64,000 nucleotides of DNA, taken from [Scytonema hofmanni] UTEX 2349. Lineage in GTDB: Bacteria > Cyanobacteriota > Cyanobacteriia > Cyanobacteriales > Nostocaceae. The first letter of the stretch is position 1. Each line of letters starts with the position of its first letter. Location: assembly GCF_000582685.1 (NCBI RefSeq), contig NZ_KK073768.1, forward strand, positions 1,117,195 to 1,181,194, read 5' to 3'. The translations under genes were made by a program, and so were the position numbers. Shown piece after piece: positions 24,454 to 33,270 of the stretch. Below the pieces are notes generated by a model, which saw nothing but the letters and a program-made list of their open reading frames with translations, made no database searches and was not told the origin of the DNA.

Positions 24454-25209
24454 TGCTTTGCTTTTTGCCCTTATTCAATATTTACGATATAACCCTGGTT
24501 CAACTTACTAAAAATTGTTTTTATTACTTAGTTCATCTGTGTTTATACAAAGAACTATTAGCGAAGATTCGATTGTCTTAACACTAAATTTATAATAACT
24601 TGCCAACTTTTAATAACCTCTTAATATTTTGATTACTACAATCGCGACGTGAAACTTCTGATACCTACTTTCAACTGTCACCTATTTTTTTTAAACAGTA
24701 TAAACACTGAAAAGTATTCCTTTGGATAGAGGTCTTACTCTAACTTACTGGTTAAAAAGTTCCAAATAATTACTATAATCAAAGCTTTCTAGCTGAAAAT
24801 AAGTTAATTTAATAAGAATTAGCTTATTTTATAATTTATTTTTATTTAATTTTCAAAGTAATAAATATTAGCAATTTGCGTAATTACTCTGTAAAAACCG
24901 AGATATATTATAAAGATTAGGAATTTTAGATGACTTTACACTCAGGCACGGAATCGATGAATGCGAAAAATGTAAAAGCTAAATTTATCTGTTTTATTAT
25001 TTCCGGATTTATTTACTAACATTACACTTTTCTTAACAAATTGCTGGCAGCGTCAGTAAATTTACATAAATCAAAATGCATTTAATCAACAAAAGTTTAA
25101 ATTACCAAAAAAGCGCGTTTTGTAATTTGCGAGCCGGACACATGATGACGACGAAAATTGTCTTCATCAGTGTCCTTAGGAAAAATATTAATTAATAATT
25201 AATATTCCA
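24454..25209. other. long AT-rich intergenic region
   Basis: 756 bases with no convincing gene. The left part should hold the GGDEF promoter (minus strand). A strong hairpin is at 25136-25175. A 29-codon frame near 24930 (MTLHSGTESMNAKNVKAK...) has no supporting evidence. No HIP1 site was seen. Confidence 0.5.
25136..25175 (-). terminator. 16-bp stem hairpin after the metallochaperone gene
   Basis: GGACAC.TGATGA.GAC pairs with GTCTTCATCAGTGTCC, with one bulge and one mismatch. It lies 35 bases past the stop of the minus-strand HMA gene and probably ends that transcript or stabilises its 3' end. There is no T-run directly after it. Confidence 0.5.
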
Positions 25210-25413
25210 TTACTGATAATCTTCTATGTGATAACCAGCCGCAACGATCGCCTGTTTGATAGACTCTTCTGAAGATGCGGCTTCTACGGTGACAGTTTTG
25301 GCTTTAACATCAACGTCAACTTTGGCTTCAGGTTCCACTACGTGAATAGATTCGGTAATCGTTGCTGCACAATCATCGCAGGCAATATTGGGAACGTTCA
25401 TTTTTAGCGCCAT
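25210..25413 (-). CDS. heavy-metal-associated (Atx1-like) metallochaperone
   Basis: A 67-residue HMA domain with the copper-binding loop IACDDCAAT (CxxC). The layout follows cyanobacterial Atx1, which delivers Cu(I) to the CtaA and PacS ATPases for thylakoid plastocyanin and oxidase: MALKMNVPNIAC at the start and AAGYHIEDY at the end. In Synechocystis Atx1 a His in the last loop tunes copper binding; here that loop reads AAGYHIE, with the His one place later. No copper ATPase gene is nearby. The metal is inferred from the family. Confidence 0.85.
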   Translation of the reverse strand: MALKMNVPNIACDDCAATITESIHVVEPEAKVDVDVKAKTVTVEAASSEESIKQAIVAAGYHIEDYQ

Positions 25414-25813
25414 GAGTCACCTCTGTACTTTGATATTAATCTTATGAAAAAGATTTTAAATGCTCATCCTACCAGAGTTAGGTGATTGTGCCACTAGGTA
25501 ATACGGCACATGGCGTAGCTTCTAGAAGGTAGAAGTCTGTTGTTAGCTACAAACTGAAATAAAAATGCAAAAATATATAAAGATACTTATCCAAATACAC
25601 TTATTGCAGCAGATTTCAGGTAAATGAAGTACATGAGTAAAAACCAAAACCCGGTAAAGACGTTCCGGTAAAGACGTTCCGGTAAAGACGTTCCGGTAAA
25701 GACGTTCCGGTAAAGACGTTCCGCCGGAACGTCTCTACGCGTATTTAATAATAACGCAATGTGCTGTAAATTTCTGAATTAATCCAAGCGTCCCTATTCT
25801 TTTGTAAACAGTT
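25414..25813. other. intergenic region upstream of alaS
   Basis: 400 bases between the divergent metallochaperone gene and alaS. It contains the 14-bp repeat array at 25653-25739 and no gene-like frame. The promoters of both genes should lie here. Confidence 0.4.
25653..25739. repeat. 14-bp repeat array ending in a palindrome
   Basis: Five exact copies of GGTAAAGACGTTCC run from 25653 to 25722. The last is followed by GCCGGAACGTCTCTAC, completing the dispersed GACGTTCCG palindrome. Confidence 0.9.
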
Positions 25814-28456
25814 ATGTCTTCAAATCTCCAGTACCTCAGCGGTAGCGAAATTCGCACTCTTTTTCTCGACTTTTACGCGCAACGGGGACACCAGATTCTC
25901 CCAAGTGCGTCTTTGGTGCCAGAAGATCCCACCGTGCTGCTGACGATCGCGGGGATGCTACCATTTAAACCGATATTTTTAGGACAGCGCATACCAGAAT
26001 TTAAACGTGCGACAACTTCCCAAAAATGCATCCGCACTAACGATATCGAAAACGTCGGACGCACGAATCGGCATCAGACGTTCTTTGAAATGCTGGGTAA
26101 TTTCAGCTTTGGCGATTATTTCAAAGAACAAGCGATCGCTTGGGGTTGGGAAATCTCCACAAAAGTCTTTAACTTTTCTCCAGAAAACCTCGTTGTCAGC
26201 GTTTTTGAAGAAGACGACGAAGCCTTTGCTATCTGGCGTGATAAAATCGGCGTTACTGAAGCACGAATCAAGCGTTTGGGTGCAGATGATAACTTTTGGG
26301 CATCTGGTGCTACCGGTCCTTGTGGTCCCAGCTCAGAAATATATTACGACTTTCACCCAGAACGCGGCAACGACAATATTGATTTAGAAGACGACACCCG
26401 ATTTATCGAGTTTTATAATCTCGTCTTCATGCAATATAACCGGGATGCCGAAGGCAACTTAACACCACTTGCCAATAAAAACATCGACACCGGCATGGGT
26501 TTAGAAAGGATGGCGCAAATCATCCAAAATGTTCCCAACAACTACGAAACTGATTTAATTTTCCCGATAATTCAAACAGCAGCCGATATTGCTCATATAG
26601 ATTATACAACCAGCGATGAAAATACCAAAATCTCTTTGAAGGTAATCGGCGATCACGTTCGTTCTGTCGTCCACATGATCGCCGATGAAATCCGCGCTTC
26701 TAATGTGGGACGCGGTTATGTGCTGCGTCGGTTAATTCGTCGTGTGGTGCGTCACGGACGATTAATTGGCATTTCTGGGGAATTTACGACAGAAGTTGCC
26801 GAAACTGCAATTAGCCTTTCCGAATCAGCTTACCCAAATGTGCGACAAAAAGAAGATGCCATTAAAGCTGAATTGCAACGCGAAGAATCCAACTTCTTAA
26901 AAACTTTAGAAAGAGGGGAAAAACTGCTTGAGGAAGCGATCGCCAAGCTGAAAGAAGAAGGCAAAACCCAAATTAGTGGTGAAAGTGCTTTTAACTTGTA
27001 TGATACCTACGGTTTCCCCCTCGAACTGACGCAAGAAATTGCCTCTGAAAGCAGCCTCACAGTTGATGTTGCCGGATTCGAGGCAGAAATGGAAATCCAA
27101 AAAGGACGCGGTAGAGATGCACACGAAACCATCGATTTAACTGTGCAAGGTTCTCTCGACAAGTTAGCCGAACATATCAACGTTACCGAATTCTTGGGAT
27201 ATACCCAACCAACCGCGACTGCAAAAGTCGAAGCGATATTGATAGATGGTGTTTCCCAAAAAGAAGCGGACGCGGGAACAAGCTTGCAAATACTGCTTGA
27301 CAAAACGCCATTTTATGCTGAGTCGGGGGGACAAATAGGCGATCGCGGTTACATCTCCGGTGACGGTATCCTCATCAGAATTGAAGACGTGAAAAAAGAA
27401 TCTGATTTCTTTGTTCACTTCGGACGCATCGAACGCGGTACAATCCGAGTAGGAGATTCTGTGACTGCTCAAATAGACGCGGGTTGTCGGCGCCGTCTGC
27501 AAGCAAATCATACTGCTACACATCTCCTGCAAGCCGCTTTGAAGAAACTAGTCGATGAAGGCATATCTCAAGCCGGTTCCTTGGTTTCCTTTGACAGATT
27601 GCGTTTCGACTTCAACTGTCCGCGTCCCTTGACACCTGAGGAAGTTCAACAAGTAGAAGAACAGGTTAATAGTTGGATTGCCGAAGCACATGGGGCTAAA
27701 GTCGAAATATTACCTCTTGCTGAGGCGAAAGCTAGGGGTGCAGTTGCCATGTTCGGCGAAAAATACGGCGAAGAAGTGCGCGTGATTGATTTTACGGGTG
27801 TATCGATGGAACTGTGCGGTGGAACGCACGTAAGTAATACTGCGGAGATTGGCGTTTTCAAGATTATTTCTGAGGCTGGTGTAGCTTCGGGAGTAAGACG
27901 AATTGAAGCGGTTTCTGGTTTAGCGGTGCTGGATTATTTGAATGTTCGCGATAAAGTAGTGAAGGATTTAAGCGATCGCTTTAAAGTAAAACCCGAAGAA
28001 GTCCCAGAGAGAATTACCGGACTGCAAAACGAGTTGAAGAATACTCAAAAGCAGTTGGAGATATTGAAAGGACAATTGGCGATCGCTAAATCTGACAGCT
28101 TGCTACAAACAGCTGAATCTGTAGGCGATTATAAAATTATCGTCGCCCAAATGGAAGAGGTTGATGCCGCTTCGTTGCAAACTGCTGCTGAACGCTTGCT
28201 GCAAAAACTAGGTAAAGGTGCGGTGGTACTCGGTTCAGTTCCCGAAGCTGGGAAAGTTAGCCTTATAGCAGCTTTTAGTCCAGAAGTCAATAAAAAAGGC
28301 TTGCAAGCTGGTAAATTTATCGGTACTATTGCGAAGATTTGCGGTGGTGGTGGTGGTGGAAGACCGAATTTAGCCCAAGCTGGGGGACGTGATGCGAGTA
28401 AGTTACCAGAAGCGTTGGATACTGCGCGAAGTGAGTTGAAGGCTGGTTTGAGTTAA
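25814..28456 (+). CDS. alaS: alanyl-tRNA synthetase
   Basis: Charges tRNA-Ala (EC 6.1.1.7). The protein has 880 residues, the normal length. The class II catalytic core is N-terminal (GSEIRTLFLDFYAQRGH, NVGRTNRHQTFFEMLGNFSFGDYF, GATGPCGPSSEIYYD, DTGMGLERMA). The editing domain carries the zinc motifs NHTATHLLQ and ELCGGTH, and the C-terminal DHHA1-type domain ends in CGGGGGGRPNLAQAGG. A hairpin follows directly. HicBA genes lie downstream on the same strand. Confidence 0.98.
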   Translation: MSSNLQYLSGSEIRTLFLDFYAQRGHQILPSASLVPEDPTVLLTIAGMLPFKPIFLGQRIPEFKRATTSQKCIRTNDIENVGRTNRHQTFFEMLGNFSFGDYFKEQAIAWGWEISTKVFNFSPENLVVSVFEEDDEAFAIWRDKIGVTEARIKRLGADDNFWASGATGPCGPSSEIYYDFHPERGNDNIDLEDDTRFIEFYNLVFMQYNRDAEGNLTPLANKNIDTGMGLERMAQIIQNVPNNYETDLIFPIIQTAADIAHIDYTTSDENTKISLKVIGDHVRSVVHMIADEIRASNVGRGYVLRRLIRRVVRHGRLIGISGEFTTEVAETAISLSESAYPNVRQKEDAIKAELQREESNFLKTLERGEKLLEEAIAKLKEEGKTQISGESAFNLYDTYGFPLELTQEIASESSLTVDVAGFEAEMEIQKGRGRDAHETIDLTVQGSLDKLAEHINVTEFLGYTQPTATAKVEAILIDGVSQKEADAGTSLQILLDKTPFYAESGGQIGDRGYISGDGILIRIEDVKKESDFFVHFGRIERGTIRVGDSVTAQIDAGCRRRLQANHTATHLLQAALKKLVDEGISQAGSLVSFDRLRFDFNCPRPLTPEEVQQVEEQVNSWIAEAHGAKVEILPLAEAKARGAVAMFGEKYGEEVRVIDFTGVSMELCGGTHVSNTAEIGVFKIISEAGVASGVRRIEAVSGLAVLDYLNVRDKVVKDLSDRFKVKPEEVPERITGLQNELKNTQKQLEILKGQLAIAKSDSLLQTAESVGDYKIIVAQMEEVDAASLQTAAERLLQKLGKGAVVLGSVPEAGKVSLIAAFSPEVNKKGLQAGKFIGTIAKICGGGGGGRPNLAQAGGRDASKLPEALDTARSELKAGLS

Positions 28457-28460
28457 TTAT

Positions 28461-28482
28461 AGGGCAGGCATCTTGCCTGCCT
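28461..28482 (+). terminator. hairpin after alaS
   Basis: GGGCAGGCA and TGCCTGCCT pair around TCT, five bases after the alaS stop. A-rich sequence follows rather than a T-run. Confidence 0.55.
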
Positions 28483-28507
28483 GAAAATAATAAATAATTG
28501 TGAGAAC

Positions 28508-28735
28508 ATGAAACAAACAAAACAGTTTACCGCAATCATTGAACGTGAAGATGATTGGTATGTAGCACTCTGTCCCGAACTTGATATAGCCAGCCAAGGT
28601 AAAACTATTGAAGAAGCACGGCATAATCTGATTGAAGCGCTGGAATTATTTTTTGAAACTGCATCTCCTTCTGAAATTGAGGAAAGATTGCATACAGAAG
28701 TTTTTGTTACACGTCTTGAGGTGAGTGTTGGGTAA
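28508..28735 (+). CDS. hicB: HicB-type antitoxin
   Basis: A 75-residue protein with the HicB partial RNase H-like fold: FTAIIEREDDWYVALCPELDIASQGKT, then EEARHNLIEALELFFE. It lacks the long C-terminal DNA-binding part found in larger HicB proteins. Its end overlaps hicA by 11 bases, so the two are co-translated. It neutralises HicA and may repress the operon. The antitoxin gene comes first, an order common in cyanobacteria. Confidence 0.9.
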   Translation: MKQTKQFTAIIEREDDWYVALCPELDIASQGKTIEEARHNLIEALELFFETASPSEIEERLHTEVFVTRLEVSVG

Positions 28736-28955
28736 ACTCCGTGTTCTTTCTGGTCGAGAAGTTTGCAAAATTCTAGAACAAAATAGCTTTGTACAGGTAC
28801 GTCAGCGGGGTAGCCACATAATAATGCAATTGCAAACCGAAGACACAACTGTAACTGTTCCCGTACCTAATTCCGATGAGCTAAAAACTGGTACTTTACG
28901 GTCGATTATTTGTCAGTCAGGACTTCCTCGCACTCTTTTTGAAGTGGAATACTAA
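28725..28955 (+). CDS. hicA: HicA-type mRNA interferase toxin
   Basis: A 76-residue HicA toxin with a dsRBD-like fold: VLSGREVCKILEQNSFVQVRQRGSHIIM, where the His in RGSH is the catalytic residue, then VPNSDELKTGTLRSII. It is predicted to cleave mRNA when free of HicB. GTG 28725 is the likely start, and TTG 28728 is an alternative. The frame is intact and the His is present, so the pair looks functional. Confidence 0.9.
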   Translation: MLGKLRVLSGREVCKILEQNSFVQVRQRGSHIIMQLQTEDTTVTVPVPNSDELKTGTLRSIICQSGLPRTLFEVEY

Positions 28956-28976
28956 ACAATATCAAGAACAGTCTCT

Positions 28977-29314
28977 ATGAAACCAGAATATGATTTTACA
29001 AGAAAGGCAGAAGTTCGAGGGCAGAAGGCACTTATGTTAGGAGTATCAATTAAAACTTACTTTGTGGGTTTAAAGCCCAGTTGAAACAAATAATTATACT
29101 CAAGATGGCTTGCACGGACGGTATAAAACGTCCTTGTTTCAATCCCACTATGAGTAAGGGTGGGTTGCCTTCTGCCTTCTGCCTCCAGCATAAGTGCCTT
29201 CTGAATTCTCCACAACGGAGAAAGTTTTATGACCCTGATGCCACTTTGAATTTTCCTATTTATTTAGAATCAGATGTGAATGATTTTTTGAATAAGCTAG
29301 CAAAAGATAATTGA
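28977..29314 (+). pseudogene. small gene interrupted by a 211-bp repeat
   Basis: The 5' end ATG 28977 reads MKPEYDFT. After the repeat the same type of protein resumes as NSPQRRKFYDPDATLNFPI, then YLESDVNDFLNKLAKDN, ending at TGA 29312-29314. Removing about 203 bases (29001-29203) joins the halves in frame as a 44-residue protein. I think small cyanobacterial proteins of this pattern exist beside toxin-antitoxin genes, but I cannot name the family. It lies directly after hicA. Confidence 0.55.
28995..29205 (+). repeat. 211-bp repeat, copy A (MITE-like)
   Basis: Identical by eye, base for base, to the reverse complement of 48011-48221. Internal inverted ends CAGAAGGCACTTATG (29022-29036) and CATAAGTGCCTTCTG (29189-29203) suggest a miniature transposable element. 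It also holds TGGGTTTAAAGCCCA and GACGGTATAAAACGTC palindromes. It has no coding capacity of its own. Confidence 0.85.
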
Positions 29315-29450
29315 GTATAACGAGGGAACCCAATAATAACTTATAAATTGTTAGGTGAAACTATAGCATAACCCAACATCCATGAGAAGCGATCGCACTA
29401 CAATTAAGTCAGGTAAAAGATTACTTTTGAACATTGCTTAAGTACTAATC

Positions 29451-29690
29451 ATGCAAAGAGTCACAGTTGAGGAATTCCGACGAGAACCATTGCAATACCT
29501 CAATCAAGTTGAAGCAGGTGAAAGCTTTGTTATTATGCAAGCTGACAAACCTATTGCCGAACTAAAACCGATTACAACTACCGAAAAAAAGATGCGTCCG
29601 TTTGGTTTATGTGCCGGAGAATTTACAGTTCCTGATGATTTTGATGCACCCTTACCCGAAGAGATTTTGAATGCATTTGAAGGTAATTGA
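29451..29690 (+). CDS. Phd/YefM-type antitoxin, apparently orphan
   Basis: A 79-residue Phd/YefM antitoxin: MQRVTVEEFRREPLQYLNQVE, then GESFVIMQADKPIAELKPI, the N-terminal DNA-binding and dimer fold. A C-terminal tail (CAGEFTVPDDFDAPLPEEILNAFEGN) is typical of partners of PIN-domain toxins. The usual PIN toxin gene that would overlap or follow is absent, and a short unrelated gene follows. The antitoxin may act in trans or be a leftover. Confidence 0.82.
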   Translation: MQRVTVEEFRREPLQYLNQVEAGESFVIMQADKPIAELKPITTTEKKMRPFGLCAGEFTVPDDFDAPLPEEILNAFEGN

Positions 29691-29741
29691 TTTTCATTCT
29701 CAGTGAAAAATTATATTATCAATAATAAAAAGCAAGCACAA

Positions 29742-29915
29742 ATGACGGATGAAGAACTCAAGCAACTCATCGAAAGCAATGCCAGAACCGCTCAAGCAAT
29801 GCTAGATACAATGGCTGAAGCAAGACATGAAAGACAAGAACTCCGAGAAGGAATGATACAGCTTCAAAGCGCAGTAGAAAGATTGGCTAATATCCAATAT
29901 CGCATAATAAATTAA
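29742..29915 (+). CDS. small helical hypothetical protein
   Basis: A 57-residue protein from ATG 29742 (MTDEELKQLIESNARTAQAM), almost entirely predicted coiled coil. A GTG at 29703 would add 13 residues of low-complexity sequence. Similar short helical proteins follow antitoxin genes in cyanobacteria, but no function is known. A hairpin terminator follows three bases after the stop. Confidence 0.5.
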   Translation: MTDEELKQLIESNARTAQAMLDTMAEARHERQELREGMIQLQSAVERLANIQYRIIN

Positions 29916-29917
29916 AT

Positions 29918-29942
29918 AAGGGATGCTTCCCAAACATCCCTT
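29918..29942 (+). terminator. hairpin terminator
   Basis: AAGGGATG and CATCCCTT pair around a 9-base loop, followed by TATAAAAT. It lies three bases after the stop of the 57-residue gene and before a convergent gene. Confidence 0.65.
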
Positions 29943-29975
29943 TATAAAATAAAACTATATATTTTATCAACGCGA

Positions 29976-30350
29976 TTAAAATAATCGAAAAATAAACGGA
30001 TAACGGAACGGTTCATCAGGCTGAGTTAGACAGTGAAATAATGCCCAAATTGTCAGTCCCCAATGTATTGCGAAACCAAGCGCAACAACGGGGAAGAACA
30101 AAAATCCGCCAATACCAAAGGTAATAAAAGATATAATCGCAATCGGGATTCCAATTAAAGTTGCCCAGAACCAAACATTGAAGTGAAAATTAATCGATTC
30201 TTTGGCGTTGCTTTTAACAACTGGGTCATCGGAAACTAAATTAATGACAATCGGAATCGCAATCGATAATACTCCTGTACTAAAAAAAATCGCTCCATGA
30301 CACAGAGATGATAGCAATTTACGTTTATCTGAGTCGTATGAAAATTGCAT
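29976..30350 (-). CDS. DUF4870 membrane protein
   Basis: A 124-residue protein with the DUF4870 pattern: SSLCHGAIFFSTG, then VVKSNAKESINFHFN (the NxKExxNF-type motif), then three hydrophobic helices and WALFHCLTQPDEPFRYP. Cyanobacterial members are uncharacterised small membrane proteins. It is convergent with the preceding plus-strand genes and divergent from tpsB. Confidence 0.82.
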   Translation of the reverse strand: MQFSYDSDKRKLLSSLCHGAIFFSTGVLSIAIPIVINLVSDDPVVKSNAKESINFHFNVWFWATLIGIPIAIISFITFGIGGFLFFPVVALGFAIHWGLTIWALFHCLTQPDEPFRYPFIFRLF

Positions 30351-30519
30351 CCTGTTGACTCCTCAACTTGCTTTCTAGGTTTGATTGTAACGGGCATTTA
30401 ATTTTCCCGCCCACTTACTTAGGCGAAATCAGTATTTCCTCTGGTGGCAATACTAAAAAACACAGTCACTATATTTATAGTATATCTCAACAAATACATC
30501 TAGTAGTAGGAATTAATAA

Positions 30520-32352
30520 ATGTATGTAGTGAAGCAAATTATTGTTAAAAACTTAATTATTAAAATAGTATTTTCTCTAAAAACATTAAACAATTATTTC
30601 AATAATATCACACAGATAAAACCTCTGACATTCGGCTTTGTTCTGGCAACATTATTGTGTAACTATCAACAGGCATTCTGCGCTGAACCCAGCAGCAAAG
30701 CGATCGCCCAAATTCCCAATCCCAATTCTTTACCAAGCGATCGCTTAGAAGATATTCCTGTAACTCCATTACCGTCGGATGTTTTACCGCAACCATCAAA
30801 CCAAGATCGATTAGTTCCTCCTCAACTACCAGAAACGCAAATTCCAAGGCAAGATGACATAGATGCCAAATTTCAGGTCGATCGCATTGAAGTTGTTGGT
30901 AGTACAATTTTCAAACCAGAAGATTTTGTTGCTGTAACAGCTCCCTTTGTGGGACGAGAACTAACGTTTGCCGAGCTATTGCAAGTCAAAGATGCCATCA
31001 CCAAGCTTTACACTGCTAAAGGCTATGCAACTACAGGGGCATTGATTACACCGCAGACATTAGAAGCAGGAGTCATCAAAATTCAAGTTATCGAAGGTAG
31101 CTTGCAAGAAATCAAAATTGTTGGTAACAGAAGGTTGCGTAGCCAATATATTCGCGATCGCATTCGACTGGGTGCAGAAAAACCCCTTAATGTACCCCGT
31201 TTACTGGAAAAGTTACAATTACTCAGACTCGATCCGCGCATTCAAAATCTGTCAGCCGAGTTGCAAACAGGTACGCGTCCGGGTACGAATTTGTTACAAG
31301 TCGAGGTAAAAGAAGCAGACACCTTCAAATTTACAACAACCCTAGATAATGGGCGATCGCCAAGTGTAGGTAGTTTTCGTCGGGGAATAGACCTGCAAGA
31401 AGCTAATTTACTGGGTTTGGGTGATACGCTCAGTGTTGGTTACGCCAATACTGATGGTAGTAATACAGTCAACGTCAATTATACGCTGCCAGTGAATGCG
31501 CGTAATGGCACTGTATCCTTTGGTTATAACCAGGGATGGAACAACGTGATTGAAAAACCTTTCAGTGTCCTTGATATTCAGTCAAACAGCAAATATTATG
31601 ACTTTAGTTATCGTCAACCACTGGTGCAAAAACCAACCGAAGAATTAGCAGTGGGACTATCATTCTCGCGTCAGGAAAGCCAAACCGAATTAGGTATTGA
31701 TAACATCGGAGGTTTTCCTTTATCCCCCGGTGCTTCTTCAGACGGAAAAACTAAAATTTCCGCCCTGCGCTTTACCCAAGAATATACCCAACGTAGCAGC
31801 AAGCAAGTTTTTGCAGCGCGATCGCAATTTAGTGTTGGGGTAGATTGGTTCGGTGCAAATGTCAATGATGATATGCCAGATAGCCGCTTTTTTGCTTGGC
31901 GTGGACAGGCACAGTGGGTGCGGCAATTTGCACCAGACACTCTGTTTTTGGTAAGGGGCGATTTCCAAGCAGCAGCCGATTCTCTGGTACCGTTGGAGCA
32001 ATTTGGTCTGGGTGGACAGCTCAGTGTGCGGGGCTATCGCCAAGACACATTACTTACAGATAATGGTCTGTTATTTTCCGCAGAATTTCGAGTACCCATT
32101 GCCCGCGCTTCTAAGATTGGCGGGGTGCTGCAACTAACACCTTTCATTGATATTGGCAAAGGCTGGAATGTCAAGGGCGAAAATCCATCACCAAGTATGC
32201 TCCTAGGTACAGGATTAGGACTGCTGTGGAAACAGGGTGACAATTTTTCAGCCCGTTTAGATTGGGGTATTCCCCTGATATCGGTGGACGGTGAAAGGCG
32301 ATCGCTCCAGGAAAATGGGCTGTACTTCTCACTCAGCTATTCGCCATTTTAA
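30520..32352 (+). CDS. TpsB outer-membrane transporter (FhaC/ShlB/HecB family)
   Basis: A 610-residue two-partner secretion transporter that moves TpsA proteins across the outer membrane. The long N-terminus includes a signal-like helix at about 38-55 (FGFVLATLLCNYQQAFCA) and a Pro-rich linker. POTRA domains cover about 112-265 (FQVDRIEVVGSTIF, YTAKGYATTGALI and IVGNRRLRSQYI). A beta-barrel covers about 275-610, including the conserved VRGY near residue 503, which in FhaC sits on the loop inside the pore. ATG 30520 is the likely start. It precedes four TpsA-like genes on the same strand, its probable substrates, with one minus-strand gene between. Confidence 0.93.
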   Translation: MYVVKQIIVKNLIIKIVFSLKTLNNYFNNITQIKPLTFGFVLATLLCNYQQAFCAEPSSKAIAQIPNPNSLPSDRLEDIPVTPLPSDVLPQPSNQDRLVPPQLPETQIPRQDDIDAKFQVDRIEVVGSTIFKPEDFVAVTAPFVGRELTFAELLQVKDAITKLYTAKGYATTGALITPQTLEAGVIKIQVIEGSLQEIKIVGNRRLRSQYIRDRIRLGAEKPLNVPRLLEKLQLLRLDPRIQNLSAELQTGTRPGTNLLQVEVKEADTFKFTTTLDNGRSPSVGSFRRGIDLQEANLLGLGDTLSVGYANTDGSNTVNVNYTLPVNARNGTVSFGYNQGWNNVIEKPFSVLDIQSNSKYYDFSYRQPLVQKPTEELAVGLSFSRQESQTELGIDNIGGFPLSPGASSDGKTKISALRFTQEYTQRSSKQVFAARSQFSVGVDWFGANVNDDMPDSRFFAWRGQAQWVRQFAPDTLFLVRGDFQAAADSLVPLEQFGLGGQLSVRGYRQDTLLTDNGLLFSAEFRVPIARASKIGGVLQLTPFIDIGKGWNVKGENPSPSMLLGTGLGLLWKQGDNFSARLDWGIPLISVDGERRSLQENGLYFSLSYSPF

Positions 32353-32390
32353 GTAGTCATACAGCACCCTATCGCCTTAATCGAATACAC

Positions 32391-32419
32391 GTAGAGACTA
32401 TTCTGTGCTACGTCTCTAC
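32391..32419. repeat. dispersed palindrome after tpsB
   Basis: GTAGAGAC ... GTCTCTAC, with GTGCTACGTC inside, an imperfect member of the 7179/17786/63083 family. It could act as a terminator. Confidence 0.45.
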
Positions 32420-32481
32420 AAAGTTTTGGCATATGTACTTCCTAAGGAGTGAAATCTGCTGTAATAATTCTTCATTCGTAA

Positions 32482-33099
32482 TTACGAATTATTCAATATT
32501 CCCACCAAAATACTTACTAATATGCTGATTTCTTCTGGTACTCGATACAACTTCAAATCTTCAGTAATTTGCTGACTTTGACGATGATAAATACCAAAGC
32601 GCCAATCTTCCCCCGTAGTTACCGCTCCATATAAAATAGGTGTTTCGGATCGCGTCCATTGGTCTAAAGCAATTAATTCAACTGCAAGCTGAGTAAATCC
32701 CCGGCTTAAATCAGCTTGCTTGGCTTCTATTACTAGTAGTTCCTTACCTTGACTAATGTAATAATCCAAACGACCTTGCAATCGCGCATTAACATTAATT
32801 GGATACTCAATATTTAACTGAGTTTGAGTAATTTCACATACTTCTAGGAGAATGGGAGCAATAATTGCTTGTTTGCGAGCATCCTCACTTAATAATTTTA
32901 CCCGTGCAAAGTTGCGATTAATAATACTAACAAGGGGTGCGATCGCATCCTCTGGAATTTCCACAGTCGGTAATTGCAATCTTTGGCGATTGTAGCTACA
33001 CCCAAGTTCAGCCAGGATATCTTCCGGGGAGAAAGACAACTCAAAATATTTGCTAAAGGTATAGGTTTGGTTAGGCTGAAGAATCTGGGGACGATTCAT
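32482..33099 (-). CDS. predicted PD-(D/E)XK nuclease-like protein
   Basis: A 205-residue soluble protein. The core NARLQGRLDYYISQGKELLVIEAKQADLSRGFTQLAVEL has Asp, then E-x-K (IEAKQ) and a following helix, the arrangement of restriction-endonuclease-like folds. Similar proteins are common in cyanobacteria as hypothetical proteins. The biological role is unknown. It is inserted on the opposite strand between tpsB and the first tpsA and so may not belong to the secretion module. Confidence 0.65.
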   Translation of the reverse strand: MNRPQILQPNQTYTFSKYFELSFSPEDILAELGCSYNRQRLQLPTVEIPEDAIAPLVSIINRNFARVKLLSEDARKQAIIAPILLEVCEITQTQLNIEYPINVNARLQGRLDYYISQGKELLVIEAKQADLSRGFTQLAVELIALDQWTRSETPILYGAVTTGEDWRFGIYHRQSQQITEDLKLYRVPEEISILVSILVGILNNS

Positions 33100-33270
33100 G
33101 ATTAGTTTTGACCGCTATTGCTAATTTATATTATCCCAGCCAAAAGGAAAGCGATCGCCCATCCCAGCCTAAATTTATTTTGGTAGTACAAATTTATTAA
33201 TTAGTTTTGAATGTTCTAAATGATACTTTTGAGGGAAAACTAAGACAATCAGAATTGGGAATTTTATCTC

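Noticed and set aside
24454..25135. Possible small RNA or tRNA gene in the long AT-rich spacer
   Set aside because: No cloverleaf or T-loop sequence was found; only AT-rich DNA and one hairpin further right.
29050..29160. CRISPR-like GTTGAAAC ... GTTTCAATCCC motifs
   Set aside because: Only one spacer-like gap is present, the two motifs are not the same repeat, and the whole stretch recurs as a fixed unit at 48011. No cas genes are nearby.
29081..29314. 77-codon frame starting inside the 211-bp repeat
   Set aside because: Its first half is repeat sequence that also occurs in a non-coding copy at 48011. Only the C-terminal part belongs to an interrupted small gene, described above.
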